DNA of 14,430 nt from the NCBI GenBank assembly GCA_002773545.1, contig PFAV01000054.1:1748-16177 (forward strand). Direction: 5' to 3'. The DNA is from a bacterium (Candidatus Gribaldobacteria) CG10_big_fil_rev_8_21_14_0_10_41_12 (GTDB taxonomy: Bacteria; Patescibacteriota; Minisyncoccia; Minisyncoccales; CG1-02-41-26). Within the stretch, counting starts at the first letter, position 1. Every line of letters begins with the position of its first letter. The translations under genes and the position numbers were made by a program. Shown here piece by piece: positions 12,866 through 14,430 of this stretch. The notes under the pieces were generated by a model. That model worked only from the letters and a program-made list of their open reading frames with translations. It was not told the DNA's origin and did not search any database.

Positions 12866-13010
12866 ACAAGCGCTAAAAGCCCTAAACTATCCACACTATG
12901 ACACAAAATCAAAAGAAACGCAAGCCCGCGGCCTAAACAAAAATCCGCCTGCGACAAACTCAAGACGGACAAAAACGCTACAATATAACAAAACCCTACT
13001 TAAGCGCTGG
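12866..13010. other. Gene-free stretch
   Basis: No convincing coding sequence on either strand. It holds a short imperfect inverted repeat, ATCCGCC...GACGGAC (about 12947-12974), and two AAGCGCT motifs (about 12871 and 13002). It follows the stop of the HicB-like gene on the minus strand, but no clear terminator is seen. Confidence 0.5.
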
Positions 13011-13166
13011 CTAAAAATCACCATCCAAGTGCAGATCAATCGCCTTTTTAATGTTTCGCGCGGCCTCGTCTAATGTTTTGCCCTGCGAAACCACGGGCAA
13101 ATCCAAGCACTCTGCCACAAAATATTTATCCCCTTTTGAAATTTTAACTTGAAGAATTCTTTTCAT
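13011..13166 (-). CDS. HicB-like (UPF0150) antitoxin-type protein
   Basis: A 51-residue protein: MKRILQVKISKGDKYFVAEC, then LDLPVVSQGKTLDEAARNIKKAIDLHLDGDF. The pattern of a short beta-strand pair, VAECLDLP, a gap, and GKTLDEAxxNIKKAI is that of the HicB/UPF0150 fold, the usual antitoxin of HicA mRNA interferases. It has only the HicB core, without a C-terminal DNA-binding domain, and no hicA is adjacent, so it may be solitary or an orphan. A 175-bp MITE lies 4-7 bases before the ATG. The promoter and the SD-like AAGGG lie beyond it, so translation of the present gene is probably disturbed. Confidence 0.75.
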   Translation of the reverse strand: MKRILQVKISKGDKYFVAECLDLPVVSQGKTLDEAARNIKKAIDLHLDGDF

Positions 13167-13173
13167 ATAGTTA

Positions 13174-13348
13174 GAGATGGTTGCAAAACTATTCCTGCTG
13201 CAATTTTATCTTTTCGGCTGCGTCATCGTCAGACTTCGCAAAATGCTTTTCGCCGTAGCTGGGCTACGGCCTCAAAACATTTTGCTCGTCTTCCTCGCCT
13301 CGCTCGAAAATCTAAAATTTCGCTACGAAATAGTTTTGCAACCATCTC
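13174..13348. mobile_element. 175-bp MITE-like element with TTA duplication
   Basis: The terminal arms are perfect inverted repeats of 21 bp when one flanking base is counted (13173-13193 with 13329-13349; GAGATGGTTGCAAAACTATT and its complement). The interior continues as an imperfect hairpin to a central GCCGTAGC-TGG-GCTACGGC (13252-13270), whose middle is exactly the midpoint of the element. TTA stands on both sides (13171-13173 and 13349-13351), a 3-bp duplication of the TNA type known for some IS5-family groups. The ends share GTTGCA..A..TA...TCC with the left end of the IS at 13743. No transposase inside; the short ORFs across it are palindrome artefacts. Confidence 0.85.
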
Positions 13349-13367
13349 TTACCCTTATTCTAATATC

Positions 13368-13396
13368 ATCTTAATATCCACCGCTTGATTTGTCAA
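13368..13396 (-). promoter_or_regulatory. Promoter of the HicB-like gene, separated by the MITE
   Basis: On the minus strand a perfect TTGACA (13396-13391), a 17-base spacer and TAAGAT (13373-13368), then GATATTAGAATAAGGG up to the MITE. Removing the MITE and one TTA gives AAGGG-TAACTAT-ATG, that is, an SD-like sequence 7 bases from the HicB-like start. Confidence 0.65.
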
Positions 13397-13418
13397 ATTA
13401 AATAGCTACGCCGAAAAT

Positions 13419-13446
13419 TTGCAAACAAACAGCGAAATGTTAAAAT
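13419..13446 (+). promoter_or_regulatory. Leaderless promoter of the nucleotidyltransferase gene
   Basis: TTGCAA (13419-13424), 16 bases, then TAAAAT (13441-13446) with extended TGT before it. Six bases separate it from the ATG at 13453. Confidence 0.55.
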
Positions 13447-13452
13447 GATTTA

Positions 13453-13743
13453 ATGACAGAGGAAAATGCCCTGCGAACAATCAAAAAGATTATTCTGGAA
13501 TTTGTGGATCAAAAAACCCATCAATTGTTTCTTTTTGGCTCAAGGGCAAACGGCCAAGCCAGAAAATTCAGCGATTTTGATATTGGCATAAAAGGAAAAA
13601 AGCCGCTCTCCTTAAAAACCGTCGCTTTAATAAAAGAAGCGCTGGAGGATTCTGACTTGCCGTTTGAGGTTGATGTGGTTGATATGGCGGGAGCCGCTGA
13701 AAAATTCAAAAAATTGGCGTTAACTAAAATCAAAAAATTATAG
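13453..13743 (+). CDS. MNT-type minimal nucleotidyltransferase
   Basis: A 96-residue protein of the polymerase-beta nucleotidyltransferase superfamily. The catalytic pattern is complete: GSRANG (29-34), SDFDIGI with D41 and D43, and the third carboxylate D74 in FEVDVVD. The C-terminus FKKLALTKIKKL is like that of full-length relatives, so the protein is probably intact. MNT proteins are mostly antitoxins of HEPN toxins, some by AMPylating the toxin; here no HEPN gene is adjacent, and an IS end abuts the stop codon, so the partner may be displaced or elsewhere. It is divergent from the HicB-like gene. No SD; leaderless promoter. Confidence 0.88.
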   Translation: MTEENALRTIKKIILEFVDQKTHQLFLFGSRANGQARKFSDFDIGIKGKKPLSLKTVALIKEALEDSDLPFEVDVVDMAGAAEKFKKLALTKIKKL

Positions 13744-13780
13744 ACCTGTTGCATAATAACTCCTCAAATACCTCGATTTC

Positions 13781-13789
13781 TGTTAAAAT
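13781..13789 (+). promoter_or_regulatory. Extended -10 promoter of the transposase gene
   Basis: TGTTAAAAT, the same nine bases as before the nucleotidyltransferase gene, 8 bases before ATG 13798. No clear -35 box. Confidence 0.45.
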
Positions 13790-13797
13790 AGAGGCAT

Positions 13798-14430
13798 ATG
13801 ATGAGATACAATAACTTAAAACAAAGACCAAAACATTTTCTTGCCTTTACTGGCTTGACCGTCGCGGAGTTTGACAAGCTGGTTCAGGATAATCGCCAGG
13901 ACTGGCAAGATCAAAGAATCCAACGACTGCTGAAAAATCTACCAAACAGAAAACGGAAAATCGGAGGCGGCAGAAAGTTTGCCCTTACAACCATGGAAGA
14001 CCAATTGCTTTTAACCTTAATCCTGGCCAAGAGCTATTGTTCTTGCTTGCTTTTGGAATATCTCTTCAATATTGACGCCAGCACGGTCTGCCGAACTGTT
14101 CACACCTTAATGTCTCTAATCAAGAAAGATGGTAAATACATTATCGATCTTGGTCCCAGACCAAGCAAGAAAATCACCACGATAGAAGAGCTAAGAAAAG
14201 TTATGCCTGACATTGACGAAATACTGGCTGACTGCACCGAGCAGAGAATACCCAGACCAGAAAAGAAAGCTAAAAGAAACAAACATCACTCTGGAAAAAA
14301 GAAGGCCTTCACCATTAAAACTCAGATGGTCACCACTAAACAAGGGCTAATTGTTAATCTTGGCAAACCCGTTCCCGGTCGGCCGCATGATTACAAGATA
14401 TTCAAAATGTCCAACCTGCCCAAGATTATC
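13798..14430 (+). CDS. IS5-family transposase (HARBI1-like DDE), C-terminus outside the window
   Basis: Two ATGs in tandem (13798, 13801) begin MMRYNNLKQRPKHFLAF; no stop occurs before the window edge, giving 211 codons so far. Counting from the second ATG: a helix-turn-helix N-terminal domain (FTGLTVAEFDKLV, GGGRKFALTTMEDQLLLTLI, DASTVCRTVHTL; about 14-105) is followed by the DDE domain. That has the first catalytic Asp in ADCTEQRIPRP (D144), the family segment HHSGKKKAFTIKTQ and the second Asp in PGRPHDYKIFK (D197). The third acidic residue must lie beyond the edge. The pattern is that of IS5-family members with HTH_Tnp_4/DDE_Tnp_4 domains, probably the ISL2 group. GAGG (13791-13794) could serve as SD for the second ATG. 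Confidence 0.9.
   Translation, partial: MMRYNNLKQRPKHFLAFTGLTVAEFDKLVQDNRQDWQDQRIQRLLKNLPNRKRKIGGGRKFALTTMEDQLLLTLILAKSYCSCLLLEYLFNIDASTVCRTVHTLMSLIKKDGKYIIDLGPRPSKKITTIEELRKVMPDIDEILADCTEQRIPRPEKKAKRNKHHSGKKKAFTIKTQMVTTKQGLIVNLGKPVPGRPHDYKIFKMSNLPKII

Larger units (their letters stand above)
13743..14430 (+). mobile_element. Left part of an IS5-family insertion sequence
   Basis: The element starts at or within two bases of GACCTGTTGCATAATAACTC, which overlaps the stop codon of the nucleotidyltransferase gene, and runs off the window. The exact end and target duplication cannot be fixed without the right end. It encodes the transposase at 13798. Confidence 0.75.

Noticed and set aside
13149..13388. 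Plus-strand open frames of 65-79 codons across the MITE
   Set aside because: They run through the palindrome, and the protein sequence has no family features; the region is explained by the inverted repeat and the minus-strand HicB-like gene.
1..14430. CRISPR array, tRNA or rRNA genes
   Set aside because: No regularly spaced direct repeats and no cloverleaf or rRNA-like conserved sequence were found on either strand; the repeats present are dispersed palindromes.

Overview
The window looks like a piece of a Candidatus Patescibacteria (CPR, Parcubacteria-like) chromosome. Evidence: compact genes of CPR type, including a small operon of hypothetical proteins I recognise only from that group, a 700-residue VirB6/TrbL-like membrane protein, and duplicated cysteine modules behind a single membrane anchor. 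Several genes have no Shine-Dalgarno (SD) sequence and an extended -10 box 6-8 bases before the ATG, as expected for leaderless mRNAs. TGA is used as a stop (the methyltransferase and endonuclease genes), so this is the standard bacterial code and not the recoded Gracilibacteria/SR1 code. No tRNA, rRNA or CRISPR array was seen.

Layout. 1-1016 (+): a membrane-anchored protein with two six-cysteine modules. 1155-2457 (-): a three-gene operon (CPVC membrane protein, helical protein, small membrane protein). 2516-2887 (+): YraN. 2917-4301 (+): a two-gene restriction-modification unit, a beta-class N4-cytosine-type methyltransferase overlapping an MjaI-like (CTAG) endonuclease. 4302-4575: no gene, but a 175-bp nested inverted repeat. 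4576-7452 (+): nusA, a clear terminator, then comM. 7449-8507 (-): a LysM/M23 peptidase, tail-to-tail with comM. 8561-11984 (+): rsmA (ksgA), then the VirB6-like gene, whose coiled-coil tail is cut off by an in-frame TAA.

From about 11985 to the end the character changes to accessory DNA. Two minus-strand small genes have strong SD sequences and share an 18-bp upstream block. They are followed by a HicB-like antitoxin gene, a 175-bp MITE, an orphan MNT-type nucleotidyltransferase and the left end of an IS5-family element. Half of the ten CTAG sites I found by eye lie in 440 bp of this segment.

The window is also shaped by small palindromic repeats. A 62-bp element occurs whole at two places, one of them in frame inside rsmA, and as half copies at three more. 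A MITE with 21-bp perfect arms and a TTA duplication sits exactly between a reconstructed SD sequence and the start codon of the HicB-like gene. The most unusual content is therefore how these repeats alter coding sequence and translation starts, set against a leaderless mode of expression, rather than one new multi-gene machine.
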